Below, piece by piece: positions 9,683 through 17,467 of a stretch of 61,205 nt of DNA. Each line of letters starts with the position of its first letter. Position 1 is the first letter of the stretch. The translations under genes were made by a program, and so were the position numbers. This DNA is from Lachnospiraceae bacterium. GTDB lineage: Bacteria; Bacillota; Clostridia; Lachnospirales; Lachnospiraceae. The stretch spans positions 1-61,205 of the forward strand of contig JAILKJ010000010.1 of the NCBI GenBank assembly GCA_024693845.1. Reading direction: 5' to 3'. The notes under the pieces were generated by a model, which saw nothing but the letters and a program-made list of their open reading frames with translations, did no database searches and was not told the DNA's origin.

Positions 9683-11365
9683 TTATGAAAAGGCCCTTTT
9701 TTCAAATTCGTCTCTGCGAAGAGGCATCGCATACAAGAAGCCCTGGGCCATATCGCAGTCGTTCTGGATCAGGAAATCCCTGTGGGCGGTGGTTTCCACG
9801 CCCTCAGCCAGAACCTTGATCCCCAGCTCTTTTGCCAGACGGATAATGTTTCGGATCAGGATATCACGCTTGGGGCCTTCATCCCACAAAAAGCCCTGAT
9901 CCAGCTTGATGATATCCACATCCATCTTATGCAGCATCGTCAGCGAGGAATAACCGCTGCCGAAATCGTCGATGGAGGTTAAAAAACCCTTTTCCTTCAG
10001 CTTGTTGAGAACGTTGATCATGGTCTGGTACTCTTCATAGTCCAGCGTTTCGGTGATCTCAATCTCGATCCATTTCGGTTCGATACCGCATTCGCTTACG
10101 ATCTGATATACCTGATCTACGAAATCGCTCTCCCGAAGATGCCAGCGGGACATGTTTACGGAAATAGGGAAGGGCGTCCATCCCTTCTGCTTCCAGGAAG
10201 CGATCATCTCACAGGTCTGGCGCAGGATCTCGAAATCCAACTTGCAGACACTGCCGTCCTTTTCGATAATGGGAATGAAGTCATCCGGCATACGGACCTG
10301 TCCTTTAACCTCCCAGCGGGCCAGTGCTTCCGCACCGCAGAGCCTTCCGTTCTCAAGCATCACCTTAGGCTGATAATACGCATGGAACTGACCCTCTTCC
10401 AGGCCCTTGCCGAAATCCAGGGCGATCTTTTTTTCCTCCAGGACCTCCTTGGACATGTTTCTGTCATAATATACGCGGTTTAAGTTACCGCTCTCTCTTG
10501 CCACCTGCTGGGCGATGGAGATGGGAAGCATGATCTCACCGGGGGAACGTACCGGTCTGTCGATGAGATAGATACCGCACCGCGCCTGAAGATTGATGTT
10601 CTTCACGCCGGAGGGCGTTGCCACGCTGACAACGATGGCATCCAGTCCGTCCAGATATTCCTCCAGATGCTTCTTATGAACCAACACAACATAATTGTCA
10701 CCGCCCAGTCTGGCGATCACTTCTTCCGGCTCCAGCAGCGCCTTGGCCTTAACGGCATACTGACGCATCACGGCATCGCCGTCGGGATAATTCACAAGGG
10801 TATTGATATACTTGAAGTTTCTTACATTGAAAAAAATGGCCGCATAATCTATGGTCCTGCCCCGGGCTACCAGCTCCTCGATCTTCTGGAAAAAGAACCC
10901 CACATTGGGCAGACCCGTGGGATGATCGGTCCGCATGGACAGATTCAGCATGGTGGAGATCCTGGCTCTTCCCATAAACAGGAAAAGGGTCTCCATGATC
11001 AGAAGTGCCCAGAATATCTTCTCTTCCGACTCCTTGTTGCCCCGTCTCCAGAAGATCTCGAATTCAACGCTCCCGCCTTCTTCCGTTGTAAAGCGCTTGG
11101 TAAGCGGGTTAAACAGATCCGCCACGCCATAGGAAAAAAGAAGCTTTCTTCCGGTAACCCCCTCCGGATAAACCAGGTTGGACGGTCCTTCCATTACAAC
11201 CTCTACCTTACTGATCCCGATCTCGGGACATACCAAAAGAAGCGCATCCCCCATCTGGGAAAGCAGTGCCTCTTCCCTCACCGGGATCTTTGATATCCTC
11301 TCCAGGAAGAAGATAAACTGCTGCTGTGCCTTTGGAAACTGTTTGAAATAATCCCCTTTGATCAT
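9683..11365 (-). CDS. Degenerate GGDEF plus EAL c-di-GMP phosphodiesterase
   Basis: 560 residues, cytoplasmic apart from a possible short hydrophobic stretch near 120-132. The N-terminal ~140 residues are unassigned. The GGDEF domain (~145-300) carries GGDNY at 221-225, not GGDEF, so cyclase activity is unlikely. The EAL domain (~320-555) keeps GAEALARW (EAL at 346-348), EIEITET, IDDFGSGYSSL, KLDQGF and LAEGVET, the metal and catalytic residues of active c-di-GMP phosphodiesterases. The GGDEF half may be a GTP-binding regulatory domain. It lies eight bases after a GGDEF cyclase and 15 before the MBOAT gene, so opposing enzymes are co-encoded. Confidence 0.93.
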   Translation of the reverse strand: MIKGDYFKQFPKAQQQFIFFLERISKIPVREEALLSQMGDALLLVCPEIGISKVEVVMEGPSNLVYPEGVTGRKLLFSYGVADLFNPLTKRFTTEEGGSVEFEIFWRRGNKESEEKIFWALLIMETLFLFMGRARISTMLNLSMRTDHPTGLPNVGFFFQKIEELVARGRTIDYAAIFFNVRNFKYINTLVNYPDGDAVMRQYAVKAKALLEPEEVIARLGGDNYVVLVHKKHLEEYLDGLDAIVVSVATPSGVKNINLQARCGIYLIDRPVRSPGEIMLPISIAQQVARESGNLNRVYYDRNMSKEVLEEKKIALDFGKGLEEGQFHAYYQPKVMLENGRLCGAEALARWEVKGQVRMPDDFIPIIEKDGSVCKLDFEILRQTCEMIASWKQKGWTPFPISVNMSRWHLRESDFVDQVYQIVSECGIEPKWIEIEITETLDYEEYQTMINVLNKLKEKGFLTSIDDFGSGYSSLTMLHKMDVDIIKLDQGFLWDEGPKRDILIRNIIRLAKELGIKVLAEGVETTAHRDFLIQNDCDMAQGFLYAMPLRRDEFEKRAFS

Positions 11366-11373
11366 ATCTTACC

Positions 11374-12759
11374 TCATGATTGCATTGCCTGCTTGATCTT
11401 CTCTGTTTCCTGCTCTGTTTCCTGCTTCATGGTGGTCACGGTGCCATCCGACAATACCACTCTTCCGTCAAACACCACAATGCGGTTACGTCCCGTTTCC
11501 TTACCGTCATACAGGCAACGGTCTGCCTCCTTGATCACCTCATCCATGGACATATCCCAAACCCTGCCGTTCACGCCGAAGGTCATGGTCACATTAAAGG
11601 GATCATAGCCATCGTAGTTGAACTTAAAGCTTCTGATCTTCCACAGGATCTCGTTCAGCTTGGGTATCACATCATCTACATGCATGGGGAATACCACCAG
11701 GAATTCCTCGCCGCCCCATCTGGCAACGATCCCCTCACCGTTCATCTCCTTTTTAAGGATCTCGGAGACCTTCTTAAGCACGATATCTCCACATTCATGT
11801 CCGTAGGTATCGTTGACCCGTTTGAAGAAATCGATATCTCCGATACAAACGGTAGCTCTTGCCGTCTCATCCTTATTACAGTGATCCAGAATCTTCTGGA
11901 GCTTTGCGTTGCAGGCACGTCTGTTCAAAAGTCCCGTCAGCGGATCCGTAGTGATCTTCAGCTCAAGCTCGTTGCACACCTCAATGGCGTACCGGCCCAT
12001 ATCGCCGATCTCGTCTTGTCTGTTTCTGACGTTGATGGGCATCTTCATATCGAAGTTACCGCTTGCTAACCCTCCCAGGTATTTCTGGATAGCGGTAAGG
12101 GCATTGGTGATCTGGCGGTTCAGTGTCAGACAGAGGAGCAGGGTGATCAGCAGTGCCACCACGGAGATGATGATGGACTTGACCATTCCGGCGTTCCAGC
12201 TGCGGCTGACTGCCGAGGCCGGGATTCCCGCGAAAGCCATTCCAACTACGCTTCCGTCCCGGTTGAGCATGGGAACATAGAATCCGTAATACCGTCTTGA
12301 CCCGATCACAACATTCTTGGAAAAATATTCCTTGTTGGATTTCAGTACCCAGTGTTTCACTTCCTCGGAAGCCCGGGAGCCTATGGCGCGGCTGCCGTTC
12401 TCATCCAGAATGGTGGTCAGGATCCTGGTGTCCCCGTAGTACAGACTCAGGTCCAGCTTATAGGATTCCTTCAGTGCATCCACTACTTCAAAATTCCCGG
12501 TCAGCCGAAGGTCTCCCTTATACAGGATATCGCCCTTCATCTCATAATCTCCGGGCGAGATCATGGAATAGGTGTTGTATAGGGAATTGGCTGCGATATC
12601 CAGGGAATCGGAGGTCTTGACCTCCATGCTCATACGAAGATTCCGAAGGTTACTGATGGTTAATATCACGCCCAGCAGCACAACCGGAACGACCGCGATA
12701 CTGATCAGTATCATCCGGATACTGCGCCTGCTTGACGTGGAATTCTTCTTCTCTTTCAT
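11374..12759 (-). CDS. Membrane Cache-HAMP-GGDEF diguanylate cyclase
   Basis: 461 residues: membrane helix ~15-36, extracytoplasmic single-Cache-like sensor ~45-190 (YYGFYVPMLNRDGSVVGMAF is the typical core), second helix ~193-213, HAMP-like linker ~214-268, GGDEF domain ~270-430. Active-site GGEEF at 349-353 in ARWGGEEF; CIGDIDFFKRVNDTYGHECGD is complete. No RxxD inhibitory site sits five residues before GGEEF, so product inhibition through the I-site is not expected. This should make c-di-GMP in response to an external small ligand. Immediately upstream of the EAL gene. Confidence 0.93.
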   Translation of the reverse strand: MKEKKNSTSSRRSIRMILISIAVVPVVLLGVILTISNLRNLRMSMEVKTSDSLDIAANSLYNTYSMISPGDYEMKGDILYKGDLRLTGNFEVVDALKESYKLDLSLYYGDTRILTTILDENGSRAIGSRASEEVKHWVLKSNKEYFSKNVVIGSRRYYGFYVPMLNRDGSVVGMAFAGIPASAVSRSWNAGMVKSIIISVVALLITLLLCLTLNRQITNALTAIQKYLGGLASGNFDMKMPINVRNRQDEIGDMGRYAIEVCNELELKITTDPLTGLLNRRACNAKLQKILDHCNKDETARATVCIGDIDFFKRVNDTYGHECGDIVLKKVSEILKKEMNGEGIVARWGGEEFLVVFPMHVDDVIPKLNEILWKIRSFKFNYDGYDPFNVTMTFGVNGRVWDMSMDEVIKEADRCLYDGKETGRNRIVVFDGRVVLSDGTVTTMKQETEQETEKIKQAMQS

Positions 12760-12795
12760 AAAACTGTATCCTTTCCGAAGAACGGTTATACACTT

Positions 12796-13152
12796 CTACT
12801 TTACACTCTTTTGTACCAAATTACAATCATAAACCGCCTTGCATTCGGACAGTTTCGGAACAAGATCCGGCAGCCTTTCCGGCTCGCGAAGGAGCAGTTC
12901 CTTTTCTTCCTTTTTCAGATGCTTGATGGCATACTCAAACCTGGCTGCGATCTTCAGATCTTCCACCCTGAAAACCGCTGCGATATGAAGCGGTTTATGG
13001 GCACGGGTATATCTGGCCCCCTTGCCGCTGACATGTTCCTCATATCTTCGCATCACATCGGTGGTGATCCCGGTATAGAGTGTCTCACCCTCACAGCGGA
13101 GAATGTAAACATATGCAAACTTTTCCTTTTTTTCTGCCGGCATTTTTTTCAA
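12796..13152 (-). CDS. GIY-YIG nuclease superfamily protein (UPF0213/YhbQ type)
   Basis: Small cytoplasmic protein, 118 residues. The GIY-YIG pattern is YVYILRC ... TLYTGITTD (YTG in place of YIG), followed by RRYEEH with the conserved Arg and RFEYAIKHLKK with the catalytic-type Glu. Single-domain GIY-YIG proteins are implicated in DNA repair or nucleic-acid cleavage, mostly uncharacterised. Start: TTG at 13152 with AAGGA at about six bases fits better than the ATG three codons on (13143). Probable first gene of the minus-strand run, diverging from queT. Confidence 0.88.
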   Translation of the reverse strand: MKKMPAEKKEKFAYVYILRCEGETLYTGITTDVMRRYEEHVSGKGARYTRAHKPLHIAAVFRVEDLKIAARFEYAIKHLKKEEKELLLREPERLPDLVPKLSECKAVYDCNLVQKSVK

Positions 13153-13212
13153 ACTTTTTCCTTGCTTTTAAAACTCTCTTATGTTAGAGTAACTCTTGCG
13201 CGTTTCAACCGT

Positions 13213-13250
13213 GGTCAGTTCGAGACCTTCCTGACCTAAAACAAAACTAA
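13213..13250 (+). promoter_or_regulatory. preQ1-I riboswitch (translational)
   Basis: The sequence can be folded as the minimal preQ1-I aptamer: P1 GTCAG/CTGAC, L1 TTC, GAG, a six-base loop ACCTTC ending in the ligand-specifying C position, then the A-rich tail TAAAACAAAACTAA. The element spacing matches the known class (stem, UUC, xAG, six-base loop, stem, A-rich strand ending ACUAA). The tail runs directly into the ribosome site AGGAG (13251-13255) of queT, so ligand binding would hide initiation. Gene context (a queuosine-precursor transporter) agrees independently. Confidence 0.82.
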
Positions 13251-13263
13251 AGGAGAATACAAT

Positions 13264-13758
13264 ATGAAACACACAAAGATCTTATTCATCACCCGGGCGG
13301 CGATGATCGCAGCCCTCTATGTCGTTCTGACATACCTGGTAAATTTACTGGGCCTTGCAAACGGCGCCATCCAGGTACGGATCTCCGAAGCCCTGACCAT
13401 CCTTCCGGCCTTTTCGCCGGCGGCCATTCCCGGACTCTTTGTCGGCTGCGTTCTGTCCAACACTCTGACCGGCTGTGCCCTTTGGGATATCGTCTTCGGA
13501 TCACTGGCAACCCTGATCGGTGCGGTGGGAACCTATCTGCTCCGCTCAGCCAAGCCCATCCTTCAGCCGCTGCCGCCCATTCTTGCCAATACCCTCATCA
13601 TCCCCTTTGTATTGAAGTATGTGTACGGGATGACCGACGGCATTCCTTATCTGATGCTGACTGTGGGCATCGGTGAGGTCATTTCCTGCGGTGTGCTGGG
13701 ACTGATCCTTCACAAGGTTCTGCAGCCCCACAAGGACCGGATCTTCGCAGAAGAATAA
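13264..13758 (+). CDS. queT: QueT-type ECF transporter S component for queuosine precursor
   Basis: 164 residues, 5-6 membrane helices. Matches the QueT family pattern: N-terminal ITRAAMIAALYVVLTYL, VRISEALTILPAFSPAAIPG, VGCVLSNTLTG, DIVFGSLATLIGAVG. It acts as the substrate-binding subunit that joins a shared ECF ATPase module to import preQ0/preQ1 or a related precursor. ATG at 13264 with AGGAGAATACA just before. Control by the preQ1-I element upstream fits this substrate. Single-gene unit followed by an inverted repeat. Confidence 0.93.
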   Translation: MKHTKILFITRAAMIAALYVVLTYLVNLLGLANGAIQVRISEALTILPAFSPAAIPGLFVGCVLSNTLTGCALWDIVFGSLATLIGAVGTYLLRSAKPILQPLPPILANTLIIPFVLKYVYGMTDGIPYLMLTVGIGEVISCGVLGLILHKVLQPHKDRIFAEE

Positions 13759-13784
13759 ATCTATAGCCCTAATCGAAACCTTAT

Positions 13785-13821
13785 CACAACTCCGCCGATT
13801 ATTCAAACCGGCGGAGTTGTG
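13785..13821 (+). terminator. Probable terminator after queT
   Basis: Perfect 13-bp stem CACAACTCCGCCG/CGGCGGAGTTGTG with an 11-base loop, 27 bases after the queT stop. The following tract (TGTTATACT) is only weakly T-rich, so efficiency is uncertain. Confidence 0.6.
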
Positions 13822-13876
13822 TGTTATACTATGATTATTCATGTTACTATTCACAGTAGATATAAGAATATGTGAA

Positions 13877-13903
13877 GTTTCGCCGTGCTTGCACGGAAGA
13901 AAC
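13877..13903 (+). other. Hairpin in the leader of the ABC transporter genes
   Basis: GTTTC-g-CCGTGC-tt-GCACGG-aa-GAAAC forms an 11-bp stem with small internal asymmetry, ending 28 bases before the ABC start codon. No T-run follows. It could be an mRNA-stabilising or regulatory leader structure; no known riboswitch class was recognised. Confidence 0.45.
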
Positions 13904-13931
13904 CGAGCATATATTTACAAGGAGAATCTCT

Positions 13932-14786
13932 ATGATCCGCGTACAGAACATTCAGAAAGCCTTCGGCGGAACGAAGGTTCTTAAGGGTGTCAGTTTTGAG
14001 GTGGAGCCGGGTACCATCTACGGACTCATCGGCAAGAACGGCGCCGGAAAAACCACTCTGATGAAGATCATGACACAGCTTCTGCCGGCAGATGGGGGAA
14101 GTGTGGAATATACAGATGTCGCAGAGGGCAGCGTGGGATACCTGCCGGATCTGCCGGGTTTCTATGAGTATCTTACCACGGATGAATACCTGGATTTCCT
14201 TCTGCAGGATAAGAATCCCATCCGCAGGAACAAGCTTCTGGAAACCGTGTCCCTGAAGCCGAACCTTCGCATCAAAACCATGTCCCGTGGTATGCGGCAG
14301 CGCCTGGGGATCGCTGCAGTCCTTGTATCGGATCCGAAGATCCTGCTGCTGGACGAGCCCACCAGCGCCCTTGATCCGGCGGGCAGAGCCGAGGTACGGA
14401 CCATTCTTCAGAATCTGAAAAAGGAAGGACGGACCATCATCCTCTCCACCCATATCCTGGCGGACATGGACAGCATCTGCGATAAAGCCGGCTTCCTCCA
14501 CGGAGGCGTGATCGTAAGAGAAGTTGATCTGAAGGAGAGCCGGAAAACCGCCTCCGGCATGATCCTGCAGTTTGAACAGGAGCCGGATCTGAAGCTGCTC
14601 TCACAGTATATCAAGCCCATCTACAAGATCGATCCCTTCACCATCAAGGTGCTCATCGATGAACAAAACAGGATAGAAAGTCAGCAACAGATCCTGAAGG
14701 GGCTTTCCCTCCTGGAGCAGCCGGTGGTCTCCATCCGCAGCACCTGCCCCAGTCTGGATGAAGTTTTTGCGGAGGTGTGCGTATGA
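13932..14786 (+). CDS. ABC transporter ATP-binding protein
   Basis: 284 residues from the ATG at 13932 (MIRVQNIQKAF), which has AAGGAG at six bases; the longer open frame back to 13872 lacks a site. Complete ABC ATPase: Walker A GLIGKNGAGKTTLMK, signature MSRGMRQRLGIA, Walker B ILLLDEPTSALDP, H-loop LSTHILAD. The last ~80 residues form the C-terminal extension common in single-component ABC-2 type exporters. The stop overlaps the permease start (ATGA), so the two form one transporter. Substrate unknown. Confidence 0.94.
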   Translation: MIRVQNIQKAFGGTKVLKGVSFEVEPGTIYGLIGKNGAGKTTLMKIMTQLLPADGGSVEYTDVAEGSVGYLPDLPGFYEYLTTDEYLDFLLQDKNPIRRNKLLETVSLKPNLRIKTMSRGMRQRLGIAAVLVSDPKILLLDEPTSALDPAGRAEVRTILQNLKKEGRTIILSTHILADMDSICDKAGFLHGGVIVREVDLKESRKTASGMILQFEQEPDLKLLSQYIKPIYKIDPFTIKVLIDEQNRIESQQQILKGLSLLEQPVVSIRSTCPSLDEVFAEVCV

Positions 14787-15601
14787 ATCAGAACCTTCTT
14801 TGCTGTATGAAAAAAGATGCAAGAGAATGTTTAAGATGCGGAAGGCTGGCACTTTTCCTGTGCCTGATGGCCGGGATCGGACTTATGATCATGGGCTTCA
14901 CCTTCGTCTTTTCCGATATTCCCGAGCAGCTGTGGGCCCAGCTTCCCGGCTTTAACATCGAAAACCTGGAGGAGCTGGTAAGCGAGCTGTATCCGAAAAT
15001 GCTGCGGGAAAACATCGGGATCTATTCCTATTATGTGGGCGTGTTCTTTTCCCTCATCGTGATCATAGTGATCCACGGCATCCTGCCCCGGGAGGAGGAA
15101 GGCGGCAAATGGATCCTGCCGCTTCAGCAGGGATATGATGTAAGAGAGCTCATCCTGAGCAAGATCCTTGTATACGGAGGCTTTGCGGGATGCAGCGTGT
15201 TTGCCGGATATCTGCTTTATTTCATTCTGGCGGGAAGCTTCATGGAAAGAAACATGGTCTTCGGACATGCGCTGGCAAACGGTCTGGTCCACGGATGGAA
15301 TATGTTTGTGATCGTGGCCTATACCCTGCTGCTCTCAGAGCTTATGCCAAACCCGGTGATCTCCGCCGTATCCATGATTGCAACCATCATGCTGATGCCG
15401 GACATCGCCACCTATTTTGACTTTGGAAAATACCTGCCCACCTATCCCCTGACCTTCGTCTATGACAGCCGGGATGATCTCGGCTCTCTGCCGATGCCCA
15501 TGATACTCAACGTCATGGTATTGGCTCTTCTCTGGATCATCCTTTCGGAACGGGAAGAGAAAAGGCTCAGAGCTATAGCAGCTTCCGGATCGGAGGAATG
15601 A
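14783..15601 (+). CDS. ABC-2 type transporter permease
   Basis: 272 residues. About six membrane segments (first ~20-42, then ~77-100, ~126-150, ~170-190, ~195-212, ~238-255), the arrangement of ABC-2 permeases; ILPREEEGGKWILPLQQG is the typical cytoplasmic loop after helix 2. Start ATG at 14783 overlaps the TGA of the ATPase gene and has GGAGG seven bases before; a GTG six bases earlier is less likely. The 3' end overlaps the convergent acyltransferase gene by 29 bases. Confidence 0.88.
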   Translation: MNQNLLCCMKKDARECLRCGRLALFLCLMAGIGLMIMGFTFVFSDIPEQLWAQLPGFNIENLEELVSELYPKMLRENIGIYSYYVGVFFSLIVIIVIHGILPREEEGGKWILPLQQGYDVRELILSKILVYGGFAGCSVFAGYLLYFILAGSFMERNMVFGHALANGLVHGWNMFVIVAYTLLLSELMPNPVISAVSMIATIMLMPDIATYFDFGKYLPTYPLTFVYDSRDDLGSLPMPMILNVMVLALLWIILSEREEKRLRAIAASGSEE

Positions 15602-16613
15602 GTCGCAGGATAAACACGATCAGCGCATATACCGCAAACTCAACGAGGATCGATACGATGCTGGGAAGATAAGGACCGAGAAAGGCCGTGGTGTGATCAT
15701 CCAGCCAGCCGTAGATCTTCAGAGACAGGGTCGTCTGGTTTTCCAGAATGAAGATACCGAAGGTGGTGGCACCCAGGCCGGTAATGACGGAGTGAACTTT
15801 TTCGGGGATCTTCTCCCCGTATTTGTCAAACAGCTTTTTGCAGGCCCAGAATAAAAAGCAGGCGGGGGCGTAGATAGCATACTGTCGCATCCGTTCCACC
15901 CTTTGGGAATCCCCCGTTCTGACGGCGGCGATCACCCCGATGATACCAAATACTAAAGAGAGCAGACTGAGGATCCCCATGATGAGACCCAGCCGGTTCT
16001 CTTCTTTTTTGCTGAACCCTTTTTCCGTAAGATGGGATAAAAAATATCCGCTGAGGGTAAAGATGATCAGCCAGCAGTCACTGGGCCAGCTTGTAATGAA
16101 CAGATGTAAAAAGAGCTTGTTGATCTCCTTGGTCTTTCCCCAAAAATGCCACATAACGCCGTAGGAGGAATAGATCGTAAAGGCGATGGCAAGGTACAGA
16201 TAGATCTGCTCCTTTTTGGCATTGCGGGCGATAAGCCCCAGGAAAGGCATCATTAGTAAAAAACCGATATAGGCGTAAAAATACCAGTTCAGCTTAACCT
16301 TGAAATCGCCGGGTTCGTTAAAGGCGATGATGAAACCGATGGCGCAGATCAGCATTACGATCAGAATACGCAGGATACGATGTTTCAGCGTTTTGATAAA
16401 AGGCTCCTCCCTGCCAAGGAGCAGGGCGCCGGAGATCATGAAAAAGAAGGGCGCCGCGCATTTGGATGTAACGGAGATCAGCGCCTTAACAAGATAGCTC
16501 AGATCCACCTGGGTGGTGGTCTCGATGCAATAGTAAGCCAGGCGGTGATTGAAGAGCACCATCAGAATGGCAACGATGCGCAGGAAATCTAAATAAGTTT
16601 TTCTACGGGTCAT
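15573..16613 (-). CDS. Acyltransferase-3 family membrane protein
   Basis: 346 residues, ~10 hydrophobic segments. N-terminal TYLDFLRIVAILMVLFNHRL is the acyltransferase-3 start with the conserved His-Arg pair replaced by the NHR form. Such proteins O-acylate surface sugars or other small acceptors. Acceptor unknown. Convergent with the ABC permease (29-base overlap at 15573-15601). The PEBP gene lies 17 bases upstream on the same strand, so both may be co-transcribed. Confidence 0.88.
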   Translation of the reverse strand: MTRRKTYLDFLRIVAILMVLFNHRLAYYCIETTTQVDLSYLVKALISVTSKCAAPFFFMISGALLLGREEPFIKTLKHRILRILIVMLICAIGFIIAFNEPGDFKVKLNWYFYAYIGFLLMMPFLGLIARNAKKEQIYLYLAIAFTIYSSYGVMWHFWGKTKEINKLFLHLFITSWPSDCWLIIFTLSGYFLSHLTEKGFSKKEENRLGLIMGILSLLSLVFGIIGVIAAVRTGDSQRVERMRQYAIYAPACFLFWACKKLFDKYGEKIPEKVHSVITGLGATTFGIFILENQTTLSLKIYGWLDDHTTAFLGPYLPSIVSILVEFAVYALIVFILRLIPPIRKLL

Positions 16614-16630
16614 GAAGAGGAGTTCCTTTC

Positions 16631-17314
16631 TTAATCAGACGAATAGGTGCCGGATACGGTACCGACGGCAGCGATGTTATTATATTCCACAATAACGGAA
16701 GAGTTGAGTTCCCGAAGCAGATCCGTCATGTCAAGTCCCGGTTCATTCAGGGAAGCAGTGCCGGGAGAAGAGGGACTTTTCAGTGCAAAGACATATACCG
16801 TATAGGTGTGGGTTCCCGAAGGCGGATAGGGCCCCACATAGGTATACGGATCGGCGGAGTACTCTCCGCTGGATACAGAGTTCTTACTATCCGATACACA
16901 CCAATGCAGCCAGTTGTCCGCGCTTTCATCGATCATCAGGATCACGTAATTGGAGCAGCCTTCAAAGGGAGCTTCCCAGGAAAGTGCCGGCGACAGATTG
17001 CCGTGGTTTTTGCCGATCTGCTTTGCCCAAACACCGTTGCTCAGATCAGCGGAAGTGACCTCAAAACGGGGCAGGTTCTCGATCTTCGGCGGTGTCGTGT
17101 ACTGCTTTACCGCACATAAAAAACTTGCAACCCCCAAGACTGTCGCCACGCCCCAGCAGATCAAAAGGCCGATGGCCTGATTCTTTCTTTTCTTCAGATC
17201 CGAATTGCGGGCTAAAAACATCACGATCCAGCGCAGCAGAAAATACAACCCGATCACATATCCGCAGGCTGACATCAGCGACAAAACGATCTTGACAGTC
17301 CCGAAAACGTTCAT
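16631..17314 (-). CDS. Membrane-anchored PEBP (YbhB/YbcL-like) protein
   Basis: 227 residues. Two membrane helices (~10-35 and ~47-68) are followed by a PEBP/Raf-kinase-inhibitor-like domain (~75-225) with the family pattern LSPALSWEAP, VILMIDES ... LHWCVSD, YVGPYPPSGTHTYTVYVFAL. Bacterial PEBP proteins are usually soluble; the double-helix anchor is unusual. The domain should lie outside the cytoplasm if the helices form a hairpin. Ligand and role unknown. ATG at 17314 has AAAGGA at seven bases. Confidence 0.85.
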   Translation of the reverse strand: MNVFGTVKIVLSLMSACGYVIGLYFLLRWIVMFLARNSDLKKRKNQAIGLLICWGVATVLGVASFLCAVKQYTTPPKIENLPRFEVTSADLSNGVWAKQIGKNHGNLSPALSWEAPFEGCSNYVILMIDESADNWLHWCVSDSKNSVSSGEYSADPYTYVGPYPPSGTHTYTVYVFALKSPSSPGTASLNEPGLDMTDLLRELNSSVIVEYNNIAAVGTVSGTYSSD

Positions 17315-17405
17315 ATCTTCATCCTTTCAAAAGGCGCTTATTTCCTCTCAAAGCATACCACCTGCAGGGGGATTTTGCAATTTCGACCTGAAAAGGGACA
17401 GCACC

Positions 17406-17434
17406 TTTACTTGCGGTAAAAAACGCATTATACT
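17406..17434 (+). promoter_or_regulatory. Sigma-A promoter of the surface-polymer cluster
   Basis: TTTACT (17406-17411), 17-base spacer, TATACT (17429-17434), about 33 bases before the MraY-like start codon, whose ribosome site is GGAGGA at 17452-17457. The rest of the 17315-17467 gap shows no other signal. Confidence 0.7.
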
Positions 17435-17467
17435 GTATCTATATGATTTTCGGAGGAAGTATTACCT

